The notes under the pieces: generated by a model | Told to the model about the DNA's origin: nothing | The model's input: the letters and a program-made list of their open reading frames with translations, nothing else | The model's database searches: none | Part shown: piece by piece, positions 25,185 through 34,140 of the stretch | Position numbering within the stretch: the first letter of the stretch is position 1 | How the letters are laid out: each line of letters begins with the position of its first letter | Position numbers and translations under genes: made by a program | Assembly (NCBI RefSeq): GCF_019774615.1 | Contig: NZ_CP081496.1 | Coordinates: 4,216,001 to 4,280,000, forward strand | Direction of reading: 5' to 3' | Length of the DNA: 64,000 nt | Origin: Streptomyces sp. BHT-5-2 | GTDB lineage: Bacteria; Actinomycetota; Actinomycetes; Streptomycetales; Streptomycetaceae

Positions 25185-26753
25185 GTGACCGACCTGACTG
25201 CCATTCTCCTCCTCGTGGTGTTCGCCACGTTGGTGGCCACCGGCGCCCGTCACTGGCGCATCCCCGCCCCTTCACTGCTGGTCGTCGGCGGGCTGCTGAT
25301 CGGGCTGCTGCCCTGGCTCCGGGATGTCCAGGTGGCGCCCGAGGTGATCAGCGTGGTGGTGCTGCCTCCATTGCTGTACGCCTCCGCCGAGGAGATCCCC
25401 TGGCGCGAACTACGAGTGGTGTGGCGGCCGGTGACAGTGCTCGCCTTCGGTCTGGTGCTGGCCACCGCGGCCGCCGTCGGAGCCGTGGCATCCGCGGTCA
25501 CCCCGCTCTCCCCCACCATGGCGTTCGTCCTGGGTGCCGTGCTGGCGAGCACCGACCCGGTCGCCGTGACGGCGCTCGGCCGCAAGATCGCGCTGCCGCC
25601 GCGGATACAGGTCCTGGTCCAGTCCGAGAGCCTGTTCAACGACGCCACCAGCCTGGTGCTCTTCAAGGTGGCGGTGGGCACCGCGGCAGCGGCCCATGCC
25701 GTCACCCTGCCGTCGGCCGGCCGCCAGTTCCTGGTCCTGGGCGGCGGTGGGGCGCTGGTCGGCGGCGCCGTCGCGGCCCTGGTGGCGCTGATCCGGCGGC
25801 GGACCGAGGACCCGATCCTGGAGACGGTGACCGCCCTCGTCACGCCCTACGCCTCGTACGTCCTGGCCGAGGATCTGCACGCCTCCGGGGTCACCGCGGT
25901 GGTGGTCGCCGGGGTGGTGCTCGGCAGCACCGGGCACCGGCTCACCAACGCCACCATCCGCCTCCAGGTCCACGCCGTCTACGGCACGGTGGTGTTCCTG
26001 CTGGAGAGCGTCGTCTTCGCGCTGATAGGGCTGGAACTCCCCGCACTGGTACGCCAGTTGAACGTGTCCGACCGAGCCTGGCCGCTGGGCGTGCTCGCGG
26101 TGGCCAGCACCGTGATCGCCGTGCGGCTGCTGGGGGTGCTGCCGCTCTCCGCCGTCATGCAGCGCCGACGCGGCAACGGCACGGTCACCTGGCGCATCCC
26201 GGCGGTGGTCTCCTGGGCCGGCACCCGCGGGGTGATGCCGCTGGCCGCCGCGCTGTCCATCCCGCTGGCCGCCGGTGACGGCAGCCCGCTGCCGCACCGC
26301 CCGCTGATCCTGGTGCTGACCACCGGCGTGGTCGTCTTCACCCTCGTCCTGCAGGGCTTCACCCTCGCGCCGGTCGTCCGCTGGTCCGGGATCGCGCTGG
26401 AGCCGGAGCACACCGCCCGCGAAGAGGCCCGCGCCCGCGCCGGACTGGCCACGGCCGGTCTGGCCTGCCTGGACGAGTTGGAGGCGGCCGAGGCGGCGCC
26501 CACCGCGCTGATCGACCAGCTGCGTCGCGGCCTGCTGGTCCGCCTGGACCAGGCCGACGCCGACCAGGACGACGACACCACGCCGTCCACCTGGGCCTCG
26601 GCCACCACCTACCGGGAGCTGCGTCGCACCGTGATAGCCGCCGAATCCAACCAGCTCCAACGGCTGTACGCGGACCACCACATAAGTGACACCACGCGGC
26701 GCCGGCTGCAACGCGGTCTGGACCTCGAAGAGGCCGGACTGGGCGAGGACTGA
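25185..26753 (+). CDS. CPA1-family Na+/H+ (or K+/H+) antiporter
   Basis: The 522-residue protein has about twelve helices with CPA1 signatures: LGAVLASTDPVAVTALG (ion-binding Asp), QSESLFNDATSLVLFKVAVG (FND motif), SVVFALIGLELPAL and VVSWAGTRGVMPLAAAL. The C-terminal 120 residues form a soluble helical tail (EAEHTAREEARARAGLA-like to EEAGLGED) of the length seen in bacterial NhaP/Nhe-like proteins. GTG start at 25185 with GAGAGACGAG upstream. Next to kdp it completes a monovalent-cation homeostasis block, but ion specificity is not readable. Confidence 0.92.
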   Translation: MTDLTAILLLVVFATLVATGARHWRIPAPSLLVVGGLLIGLLPWLRDVQVAPEVISVVVLPPLLYASAEEIPWRELRVVWRPVTVLAFGLVLATAAAVGAVASAVTPLSPTMAFVLGAVLASTDPVAVTALGRKIALPPRIQVLVQSESLFNDATSLVLFKVAVGTAAAAHAVTLPSAGRQFLVLGGGGALVGGAVAALVALIRRRTEDPILETVTALVTPYASYVLAEDLHASGVTAVVVAGVVLGSTGHRLTNATIRLQVHAVYGTVVFLLESVVFALIGLELPALVRQLNVSDRAWPLGVLAVASTVIAVRLLGVLPLSAVMQRRRGNGTVTWRIPAVVSWAGTRGVMPLAAALSIPLAAGDGSPLPHRPLILVLTTGVVVFTLVLQGFTLAPVVRWSGIALEPEHTAREEARARAGLATAGLACLDELEAAEAAPTALIDQLRRGLLVRLDQADADQDDDTTPSTWASATTYRELRRTVIAAESNQLQRLYADHHISDTTRRRLQRGLDLEEAGLGED

Positions 26754-26829
26754 CCGCCCGCGCGGTGGTCATCGCGACCCGGGCCCCCGACCACGATCGG
26801 GCCGCCCGGCCCGACAGCCCGGCGCCGGC

Positions 26830-26919
26830 TCAGAACCGGTCCGGGAACTTGACTCCGGCCACCAGCAGCCCGACCAGCGCCACCGCCACCAACACCCCCA
26901 CGATGTGCTCCGCGCTCAC
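26830..26919 (-). CDS. kdpF: Orphan KdpF-like peptide
   Basis: The reverse strand encodes VSAEHIVGVLVAVALVGLLV then AGVKFPDRF, 29 residues with the KdpF single helix and FP(D/E)RF ending. GGGGAGG precedes the GTG. No kdpA, kdpB or kdpC follows; downstream is the 3' end of the antiporter gene on the opposite strand. It is a second, solitary kdpF, either a remnant of another kdp operon or a stand-alone helper. The sequence differs from the kdpF at 17172, so it is not a recent copy. Confidence 0.75.
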   Translation of the reverse strand: MSAEHIVGVLVAVALVGLLVAGVKFPDRF

Positions 26920-27122
26920 CACGGACCTCCCCTTCTGCGCCCCGCCGGTCGGGGTCCGCTCCACGGTGGTGCCCCGTCCGGCCGCGTGTGCGCACGGGAG
27001 CCAATTCCCTGACGGAATCCGAACGGCCCGGCACGGAGGCCGCCCTCCGTACCGTCCTGGCATCCGGACAACTCGATCGCAACATCGCACATCGCACATC
27101 GCGACAACGGAAGTCCCGGCCA

Positions 27123-27610
27123 TCACGGCCGCTGCCGTTGCGGCGGACGGGGCGCGGCGCGCGAGGACGGCGCTTCGGCCGGCCCGACGGCCAGGACCCG
27201 CCACTCGTACTGCCGGAACGCCTGGTGGACGGCCCCCCTCCAGCTCCGGGTGCCCGGCGACATCCACGGTGGTGAACAGCAGCGACCCCCGTTCGACCGG
27301 CATGATCCCCAGCACATGACGCCCCGTCATGGCGGCCGCGAGGGAGGGCGCGCGTCGAGTGCCGACGACGACCACCTGGTGCTCGGTGGTGCGCAGTTGG
27401 GCGAGTACCCGGGTGCCGACCGTGCCCAGGCCGACCAGCACGAGGTGGCCGCTGAGGTCCTGGGCCGGCGGATGCCCGACGGAGCCCTTGCGGAGGGCGT
27501 CGCCGGCGTTCATCGTGGCGGCCACCACCAACGGTGACCGCCTCGCCGCACACCCCGTCCAGGGTCTCCGCGAGTCGGTGGGCGAGCCCGTCGTCGCCGC
27601 AGATCACCAT
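27123..27610 (-). pseudogene. Decayed TrkA/RCK-type potassium-channel regulator gene
   Basis: Reading leftward from ATG 27610, MVICGDDGLAHRLAETLDG then VCGEAVTV is an NAD-binding (TrkA-N) first strand and helix. The frame then shifts to NAGDALRKGS, PPAQDLSGHLVLVGLGTVGT and RVLAQL, a second Rossmann start. It jumps to APSLAAAMTGRHVLGIMPVE and LLFTTVDVAG, and a further shift leads to GAVHQAFRQYEWRVLAVG before a stop at 27123. Intact homologues of this architecture run over 500 residues, so at least two internal deletions and two frameshifts are needed. It lies beside the orphan kdpF, in a potassium-related neighbourhood. Confidence 0.7.
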
Positions 27611-27808
27611 GTGCTGGGAGCGCTGTCCGAAGGTCGTGCCCAGTGGGAGAGTTGACGTCAACACCGTCGAGTTCTCCAAGGCGGGATGCCCGGTTGCGCG
27701 CGCACAACAGTTGCACGTCAAGGTTCCGTGTGAAGTCCCGTCGGTCGTACAACGTCGGCACCGGGAAGCGGTGTCGGCGCGGGACGGGCGGCCCCGCATG
27801 CGGGCGGC

Positions 27809-28189
27809 TCAGGGATGCTGCGCCCGCTCGGCGGCGCTGCGTTCGACGCAGAACTCGTTGCCCTCGGGGTCGGCCAGGGTCACCCAGCCCGTGCCGTCGG
27901 GCCTGCGGTGGTCGGCCACCAGCGTGGCCCCCAGGGCGAGGACGCGGGCCACCTCCTCGTCCCGCGACCGGTCCTGGGGTTGGAGGTCCACATGCAGCCG
28001 GTTCTTCACGGCCTTGCCCTCCGGCACCGCCAGGAACAGCAGCGCCGAACCCTGGGCGGTGACCAGCGCCTCGGGGTCTCCCGGGGCGTCGTCGTCGGCC
28101 AGTGCGCCGTCCAGGACGGCGGCCCAGAACCGTCCCAGGCGGTAGGCGTCGGAGCAGTCGAAGGTGAGGTGCCGCACGCGAGATGCCAT
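27809..28189 (-). CDS. VOC-family protein
   Basis: The 126-residue protein starts MASRVRHLTFDCSDAYRLGR and shows FWAAVLDGALADDDAPGD, LLFLAVPEGKAVKNRLHVDL, VARVLALGATLVADHR and VTLADPEGNEFCVERS, a single glyoxalase/VOC module of the type widespread in actinobacteria. Internal ATG at 28189 is chosen over a further 18 upstream codons because the fold begins at once. Function is unknown. It stands alone between the decayed TrkA gene and the divergent subtilase. Confidence 0.85.
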   Translation of the reverse strand: MASRVRHLTFDCSDAYRLGRFWAAVLDGALADDDAPGDPEALVTAQGSALLFLAVPEGKAVKNRLHVDLQPQDRSRDEEVARVLALGATLVADHRRPDGTGWVTLADPEGNEFCVERSAAERAQHP

Positions 28190-28380
28190 GCGGCGCACTA
28201 TCCGGCAGTCCCGCGGCGCCTGTCCAGGGGAATTTCCCGTCACAAGGGGCCGGCCGGGAAGTTGAACAGGACACGGACATGCGGGAATCCAGCGGGGGTT
28301 CGTCCCCCGAGCCGGCCTTCGGCATCGCTCCTATAGTGAGGAGTGGGAGCCACCATACGTGCGCGAAATTGGAGCTAGCC

Positions 28381-30408
28381 GTGGCTCGCATCACCATCAA
28401 CGGCGTGACGATCGACCCCTTGGTCCAGTCCGCAGAGCTGGCCGGCGAAGAGCTGGTCTCCGAGGATGCTTCGGCATCGAACTATCTTCTTGTACAGACC
28501 ACGCACGTGCCGTCCCCGGAGGAGAAGAGCCGGCTGGCGGCACTGGGCGTGGTCATCCACGAGTACGTACCGGACAGTACCTATCTGTGCGGATACCGGC
28601 CGTCCGATCTGGCGGCCGTTCGCGCCCTGCCGTTCGTCGCCTGGGCGGATGTCTATCTCAAGGGCTTCAAGCTCGCCCCCTCGCTGCGCTCGGGCCGGAT
28701 GCGGCCGGGCGTCGCGGTGCTCGCCGAGCCGCTGGAGGTGGCGGAGCCCCGCACCCACACCGTCGATGTCGTCCTGCACCAGGACGTCGACGCCGGCTCC
28801 ACCGAGGTGCAGGAGCGGATCGCGCAGGCCGGCGGGGTCGGCATCGGCGACATCCAGCCCGGACGCCGGAAGGTGCGGATGACGGTGCCGGAGGAGAACC
28901 TCACCGCGCTGACCTCCCTGGACGACATCCGGCACGTCGAGGAAGTCCCGGCGATGGTGCTGTACAACTCCGTCGCGGGGACGCTGCTGCACGCCCGGAT
29001 CTCCCACAACGGCACCCCGTTCCGGGGCGCGGGGCAGGTGGTGGCCATCGCCGACACCGGCCTCGACAAGGGCTCCCCCCAGGACGTGCACCCGGCGTTC
29101 CACGGCCGGGTCAAGCGCCTGGTCGCCCTCGGCCGCACCGGCCCGGACCAGACCGACGATCCGGACGGCCACGGCACGCATGTGGCCGGTTCGGTCCTCG
29201 GCAGCGGCCAGTCCGCGTCGATGGGCGGCGTCATCGACGGCACCGCGCCCGAGGCCACGCTCGTGCTGCAGTCCCTGCTGGACGACAACGGCGGGCTGGG
29301 CGGCATCCCGACCGATCTTCAGGACCTGTTCGGGCCGCCGTACGCCGAGGACGAGGCCCGGGTCCACACCAACTCATGGGGCCCGACCCAGCCGGGGCTG
29401 CCCTACAACGAGCAGTCGGCGGAGATCGACCAGATGGTGTGGGACAACAAGAACCTCGTCATCTGCTTCGCCGCGGGCAACGCGGGGCGCGATCTGGGCC
29501 GGACCGGCCGGATCAGCCCGGCCTCCGTCAGCGGTCCGGCCGCGGCCAAGAACTGCGTCACCGTCGGCGCCAGTGAAAGCCGGCGCCCCGACATCGCGCT
29601 GACCTACGGCCAGTTGAGTTCGTTCTCCTTCCCGGTCAACCCGATCCACGACGACCGGCAGGCGGACAACCCCGCCGGCATGGCGGCGTTCAGCAGCCGG
29701 GGCCCCACGCAGGAGGGCCGCTTCGCTCCGGATGTCGTCGCCCCCGGCACGTCGATCCTGTCGACCCACTCGCGTGCGGCCAAATTCAGCACGGTGTTCG
29801 GGGTCTCCGACGATCCGGCGTTCTTCTTCGACAGCGGTACGAGCATGGCCACGCCGCTGGTCGCGGGCTGCCTGGCGGTACTGCGGGAATCCCTGGTGAA
29901 GAACGGCACCCCCGATCCGAGCGCGGCGCTGATGAAGGCCCTGCTGATCAACGGGGCGGACGACCTTCCGGGCCAGTACGACCCTTCCGAGGCCGGTCCT
30001 TCACCGAACAACAACTCCGGCTTCGGGCTGGTCAATCTGGAACAGGCCATCGTGCTGCCCGACGCCGGCGACCATGCGGGCTTCACCGAGGGCGACGCGC
30101 TGGACCAGGACGGGGAACACGCCTTCCCCCTCACCGTCCCGCAGGACGGCGGCCACGAGCTGAAGGTCACGCTGGTCTGGACGGACCCGCCCGGTCCCGC
30201 CCTGCAGAACGACCTTGACCTGATCGTCCGCGCGGGCGGGCAGGAACGCCACGGGAACATGGACACGGACCCCGGCTTCGACCGGGTCAACAACATCGAG
30301 CAGATCCGCTGGCCCGGCATCCCGAACGGGGACGCCGAGGTCGTCGTCCGTGCACATCGCATCACGCAGTTCGCCCAGCCGTACGCCGTGGCCTGGCGCT
30401 TCGTCTGA
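28381..30408 (+). CDS. S8 subtilisin-family serine peptidase without a signal peptide
   Basis: The 675-residue protein carries the subtilase triad Asp225 (IADTGLD), His264 (DGHGTHVAGS) and Ser488 (DSGTSMATPLVAG), with oxyanion Asn in CFAAGNAGRD. About 200 residues precede the catalytic domain (ASNYLLVQTTHVPSPEEKSR onward) and look like an inhibitor-type prodomain. After the catalytic domain comes a beta-rich C-terminus (FPLTVPQDGGHELKVTLVWT), as in KP-43-like enzymes. There is no Sec or Tat signal after the GTG at 28381, so it may be cytoplasmic or exported by another route. It converges with the next gene, 16 bp away. Confidence 0.9.
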   Translation: MARITINGVTIDPLVQSAELAGEELVSEDASASNYLLVQTTHVPSPEEKSRLAALGVVIHEYVPDSTYLCGYRPSDLAAVRALPFVAWADVYLKGFKLAPSLRSGRMRPGVAVLAEPLEVAEPRTHTVDVVLHQDVDAGSTEVQERIAQAGGVGIGDIQPGRRKVRMTVPEENLTALTSLDDIRHVEEVPAMVLYNSVAGTLLHARISHNGTPFRGAGQVVAIADTGLDKGSPQDVHPAFHGRVKRLVALGRTGPDQTDDPDGHGTHVAGSVLGSGQSASMGGVIDGTAPEATLVLQSLLDDNGGLGGIPTDLQDLFGPPYAEDEARVHTNSWGPTQPGLPYNEQSAEIDQMVWDNKNLVICFAAGNAGRDLGRTGRISPASVSGPAAAKNCVTVGASESRRPDIALTYGQLSSFSFPVNPIHDDRQADNPAGMAAFSSRGPTQEGRFAPDVVAPGTSILSTHSRAAKFSTVFGVSDDPAFFFDSGTSMATPLVAGCLAVLRESLVKNGTPDPSAALMKALLINGADDLPGQYDPSEAGPSPNNNSGFGLVNLEQAIVLPDAGDHAGFTEGDALDQDGEHAFPLTVPQDGGHELKVTLVWTDPPGPALQNDLDLIVRAGGQERHGNMDTDPGFDRVNNIEQIRWPGIPNGDAEVVVRAHRITQFAQPYAVAWRFV

Positions 30409-30424
30409 CGCGGCCGCCGGGCGG

Positions 30425-32395
30425 TCATATCCCCTTTCGGGCAAGGGCGTTCGCCTCCGCCAGGAGTTCGGGAAGCGTCCCGGCGAAGGTCGGCAGCAGC
30501 CGGAGGCAGCCGACCCAGGCATCGACGTCCGTGCCCAGATGCTCCCGGGCGAGCCTCTTCGCCCGGACGCATACGGACGGCGGGGCGGCGCCGCCTGACG
30601 CGTCGCCGTGGACCTGCTCACCGGGCCGCTCGTCGGAGTACTGCTGGAGGGTGTGCAGGGCGGCGCGGGCCGGGGCCGCGTGGAGGAGGACATCGGTATG
30701 GGTGAGGCGGCCCCGACCGAGCGCGGCACCTATCCAGTCCGCTCCCCACACCGGCGTCTTCTCCAACGCCGCCAGCAGCAGCGCGCGGGGGCGGTCGGGA
30801 AGCTCCTCCAGGGGACCACCCGGCCCGGTGCGATACGCCGGCACTGCCTCCGCCGACTCCGCTTCGGCTAGCCGACCGCCGGCCCTCGCCACCTGGGCGG
30901 ACGGGCCGTGGGCGGCCACCACCGCCGCGCGGACCGCCGGGGAGGGGCTGCCGAAGACGAGGAGGTGCTGCACGGCCTGCTCGTCGAAGTGGGGCACGAC
31001 GGCGAGTTGGGCCTCCTCGGAGGCGCACGCCAGCACCGTGAGGAAGGCGGACCGAGCCTCATCGGGCTGCTCGGCCGGGGACTGCGCCGGGGCCGGCCGC
31101 GGCCAGCTCGTGTGCCGCCCCGTACGGGCGTCCGTCGCGGTGGCGTCCGCGACGAGTGCGGTGACGCTGCCGGAGGACGTGCTCAGACCGGCGTAGAACG
31201 TCAGCCAGTTGACGGGGTCCGTGCCGAGCGTGTCCAGCAGGTCGGTGAGCGCCTTCCTGGTCGGGCCGTGGTCGAGCGGGAGATGCGCCAGGACCGTCCC
31301 GGCCGGGCCCACCTCGGCCAGTACCCGCTCCACGGGCAGCCGGCCTGCGAGGATGCCGCGCTCCAGGGCATGGCGCAACACCCCGTTGCGCTCCTCGCGG
31401 TCGGTCCACAACACGGTGAACGCCTCGAAGGGGAGCTCCGCGGCGTACTCGGCGGTCCCGACCGGATCGGCCCGGAAGCTCTCCCACAGCAGGTGGGCGG
31501 GACACCCCTCCCACTCGGTGAGCAGGAGGAGCGGAGTGACCGCCCGCCCGGTGTCGTCCGCGGGGAGATTCTCCCGGTGGAAGGACAGGCGCTGGTGTTC
31601 CCGCCGGATCAGCGCCCAGTCCAGGCCGTCGGGCCTGGCCGCGAGGCCGGGGCATCCGCAGCGCACCCTCGCCAACGCGTGCAGGTGCTCCGGGTCGGTC
31701 CACTCCTCCGCGGCCCGGTGCTCCCGTAGGTACGCCTCCGGATCGGGGGCCGTCAGAGCGGCGCGCAGCATGTCGGGCAGCCACGGATGCCAGTGGGTGA
31801 GCAGCGGCACCTCCTCGTGCATACGGAGGAAGTCCTCGAAGGGCTCGGTGGAGCCCCAGAGCGCGAACAGGCTCAGACAGGCGTCGACGACGGCCGGCGG
31901 CGGGAGGTAGGGACCGAACGCGGCGAGGAGATCCACGGAGAGCCCCGCGGCCCCGCTTGTCAGTGCGGGGAGCATCAGGAATCCCTCGGCTCCGTGGACC
32001 ATGTTCAGCAGGCCGTCCTCGGCGTACCAGCGATCATCCAGGAAGTCGGCGGCCTCCAGCAGGATCGCCAGCAGCCCCGGCGCCTCCTCCACCGCACGGA
32101 TCTTGCTCCCGTCGTCGTCGCGGTACTCCGCACGCCACAGCGCCGGGCCGAGGGCCGGGTCTCCCGTCCGGGCCACCGAGGCGAGCCATTCCACCGGGTC
32201 CTCCTCCAGGACCGCCCGCAGCCGTCCGGCGTCGTCCTGGCCGAGGAGTTCGCCCACCAACTCCCGGGGGAGACCCAACCGGTCGGAGAGCAGGGCCAGC
32301 AGCTGCGGCCGCATGCGCTCGGCCAGCGCGTCGGCGGTGGCCGGATCGGCGAGGCGCAACGCGAGACGAAGCGCGGAGCGGGAGCTGTCACTCAC
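30425..32395 (-). CDS. Large alpha-helical protein, unknown function
   Basis: This 656-residue protein starts MSDSSRSALRLALRLADPAT and is leucine/alanine-rich helices almost throughout, with short repeated units such as PVEWLASVART, PVNWLTFYAG and WGADWIGAAL that suggest HEAT-like or other solenoid packing. A single CGC run (RVRCGCPGL) is the only cysteine cluster. No catalytic motif, signal or membrane span is visible. Similar proteins occur in streptomycetes as uncharacterised ORFs, as far as I recall. The stop lies 16 bp from the convergent subtilase gene. Confidence 0.8.
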   Translation of the reverse strand: MSDSSRSALRLALRLADPATADALAERMRPQLLALLSDRLGLPRELVGELLGQDDAGRLRAVLEEDPVEWLASVARTGDPALGPALWRAEYRDDDGSKIRAVEEAPGLLAILLEAADFLDDRWYAEDGLLNMVHGAEGFLMLPALTSGAAGLSVDLLAAFGPYLPPPAVVDACLSLFALWGSTEPFEDFLRMHEEVPLLTHWHPWLPDMLRAALTAPDPEAYLREHRAAEEWTDPEHLHALARVRCGCPGLAARPDGLDWALIRREHQRLSFHRENLPADDTGRAVTPLLLLTEWEGCPAHLLWESFRADPVGTAEYAAELPFEAFTVLWTDREERNGVLRHALERGILAGRLPVERVLAEVGPAGTVLAHLPLDHGPTRKALTDLLDTLGTDPVNWLTFYAGLSTSSGSVTALVADATATDARTGRHTSWPRPAPAQSPAEQPDEARSAFLTVLACASEEAQLAVVPHFDEQAVQHLLVFGSPSPAVRAAVVAAHGPSAQVARAGGRLAEAESAEAVPAYRTGPGGPLEELPDRPRALLLAALEKTPVWGADWIGAALGRGRLTHTDVLLHAAPARAALHTLQQYSDERPGEQVHGDASGGAAPPSVCVRAKRLAREHLGTDVDAWVGCLRLLPTFAGTLPELLAEANALARKGI

Positions 32396-32944
32396 GATCG
32401 GGTCCCTTCACGGCAGTGTGGACAGGCGGGAAACCGGTGTCTGCGCGCGGGCCTGCTGCGCAGCGGTCGCACGCACCGACCCGACGTTTTCGATCGTGAC
32501 ACACCCCACTGACAACGCCCCTCCGCGCCCAGGGCGCTTCTGACGGATCTCCGTGGACGCCGCGGAGATCCAGAAGCGCCCTAACCCCCGCCCTCGCGCG
32601 CGGAGTTCCGGATCCGCCCGCCCTCCGGCCACCCGACCACGTATCCGGCGGAATCGACGGCCTGTCTCGTCGGCGGCACCGCCGACGCCGGCCACCTGGG
32701 CGTCGGGGCCGACGTCACGGCAGGCGGCGTCCTCCAGGCCGCGCTCCTGGCCGTGCTCGGCACCGCTCGTCTGGCACGCGGGGGTGCCGCCGGCCGAGGT
32801 ACGGATGTCCGGGGTCCCCGGTCCGGTCCCGGTGGTGCGGGCAGGCCCGGCCGTCGCGGCAGCCGGTTCGCTGCCGGCGCTGATCCTCGGCGGACGGCGC
32901 GGTGGTCGCCGCCCTGGCCGCCGCCGCGGACCCGCGCGGCGCCG
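32396..32944. other. Gene-free stretch with one strong hairpin
   Basis: All six frames here give arginine/proline-rich translations without a recognisable protein. The only clear structure is the hairpin at 32532-32581. The promoter for the 656-residue protein must lie between that hairpin and 32395. Confidence 0.5.
32532..32581. terminator. Long hairpin terminator
   Basis: The left arm (32532-32553) pairs with the right arm (32563-32581): GGGCGCTTCTG with CAGAAGCGCCC and GATCTCCG with CGGAGATC, with one 3-nt bulge and a 9-nt loop. That gives 19 bp of stem. It probably stops leftward transcription from the two small genes at 33.0-33.8 kb before the 656-residue ORF. Confidence 0.65.
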
Positions 32945-33289
32945 TCAGGAATTTTCGGGAGCCGGTCTGCGGCCGGCGGCGCGGAGGCGCCGGCACAGCA
33001 CGACGGAGGCGATGAGCGCGCGCAGCCTGCGCAGCAGCCCACGGTGCGGCCGTCCGCCGGCCGGGTCCGGGGCCGCGGGGACGACGGCCGGATCGTCCGG
33101 TCCGACCGGCGGCGGTGCGGGCTGCGCGGGCACGGAGGCGGACCGGTCCCGTGGTGTCGACTCGTCCGGTGACGTGCACGGATCGGTCGGTTCGGTGCCG
33201 GCCGGTGGGCATGGCTCGGGTCGGGGTGCGTTGCGGCGGGCCTCGGCGCGCACGAGGGCGGCGAGGGCGGCGAAGACGTCGGCGGGCAT
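32945..33289 (-). CDS. Small basic protein with proline-rich linker, unknown function
   Basis: The 114-residue ORF opens MPADVFAALAALVRAEARRN, passes through a Pro/Ser/Thr-rich stretch of about 60 residues and ends in an arginine-rich helix, GLLRRLRALIASVVLCRRLR. AGGAG lies 8 nt before the ATG at 33289. No family is recognised. The terminal amphipathic basic helix could touch membrane or nucleic acid. It follows the 147-residue secreted-type ORF on the same strand, 116 bp downstream. Confidence 0.5.
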   Translation of the reverse strand: MPADVFAALAALVRAEARRNAPRPEPCPPAGTEPTDPCTSPDESTPRDRSASVPAQPAPPPVGPDDPAVVPAAPDPAGGRPHRGLLRRLRALIASVVLCRRLRAAGRRPAPENS

Positions 33290-33405
33290 GCCGGAACTCC
33301 TGCGGTGTGGGATGTCGTGGACGCTGGTGCGGCAGGCCGCGACCGCCCCCTCGGCCCTGTGGTGCGCGGGAGGAGCGGGGCATGGTGGTACGCGGCCGGG
33401 CCGGC

Positions 33406-33849
33406 TCAGCAGCGCAGAACGGTCACCCGTGCAGGCAGGCCGGTGGCGGCGGACGGGAGGACGGCCCAGAAGGCGGGGTGTCCCGATGCGGCCAGGGGGC
33501 CTTCGACATGGGATTCCCGCAGGGCCTTGCCGTTCGGCCCGGACGGGACATGGTGACGCAGATGGCAGGCGGTGGCGTGGCACAGCCGCCGGAAGCCGTT
33601 GCCCGGATGCTGGTGAACGATGCCGTCGGACGGTGTCAGCACATGACTCGTGGTGTCGCAGATCCGGTCCGCGGCACTGGTGGAGGCCGGAGCGTCGACC
33701 CGGGTGGGGCACCGGCCGGACCCGGCGTCCGCCGCGTCGGCGTAGCCGGTGGTGAGCGCCGCGAACAGCAGCGCGAGCAGCCCCAGGAGAAACAGCATGC
33801 GAGCGCCGCCGGACGCCGCGGAGCGGCCGGTGCCGACGGTGTCACGCAT
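33406..33849 (-). CDS. Small exported cysteine/histidine-containing protein, unknown function
   Basis: The 147-residue protein starts MRDTVGTGRSAASGGARMLF and has a hydrophobic leader LFLLGLLALLFAALTTGYA ending near ADAAD, consistent with a signal peptide or anchor. The exported part holds five cysteines and several histidines (RICDTTSHVL, FRRLCHATACHLRHHVP, final VTVLRC). GGAGA precedes the ATG at 33849. Metal binding or disulphides are possible. No family is recognised. Confidence 0.55.
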   Translation of the reverse strand: MRDTVGTGRSAASGGARMLFLLGLLALLFAALTTGYADAADAGSGRCPTRVDAPASTSAADRICDTTSHVLTPSDGIVHQHPGNGFRRLCHATACHLRHHVPSGPNGKALRESHVEGPLAASGHPAFWAVLPSAATGLPARVTVLRC

Positions 33850-34140
33850 GCGGGTCTCCCAACACTCTTCCGAGAAGAAATTCCCCTGGGAGAGATCGGG
33901 ACATTCGGGAGACACGGGAAAGAGTCGGTTATTCCACTCGTTCCGGCTATGCGTCGTATGCGTGATCCCAACGCGGCGAGCTGCACCGCGGTGGTGGGCG
34001 GTGGCGTCCGGCGCCGTCGAAGCGGACGCCCCTCACCTGCGAGACCCGCACCGCGCCCACCGCCCGCGCCGTCCGCACCGCCCGCGCCTGCTCAACGTCG
34101 CCGGGCGGCCGTCACGTTGACGAACCCCACCGGCCTTCGT

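Noticed and set aside
26916..27107. Short reverse ORFs upstream of the orphan kdpF
   Set aside because: Composition is random-like, and the segment probably only carries the kdpF leader and the tail of the decayed TrkA gene.
32553..33755. 400-codon forward ORF opposite the small genes at 33.0-33.8 kb
   Set aside because: It is an Arg/Gly/Pro-rich shadow; the reverse-strand small ORFs have ribosome binding sites and a clear hydrophobic leader.
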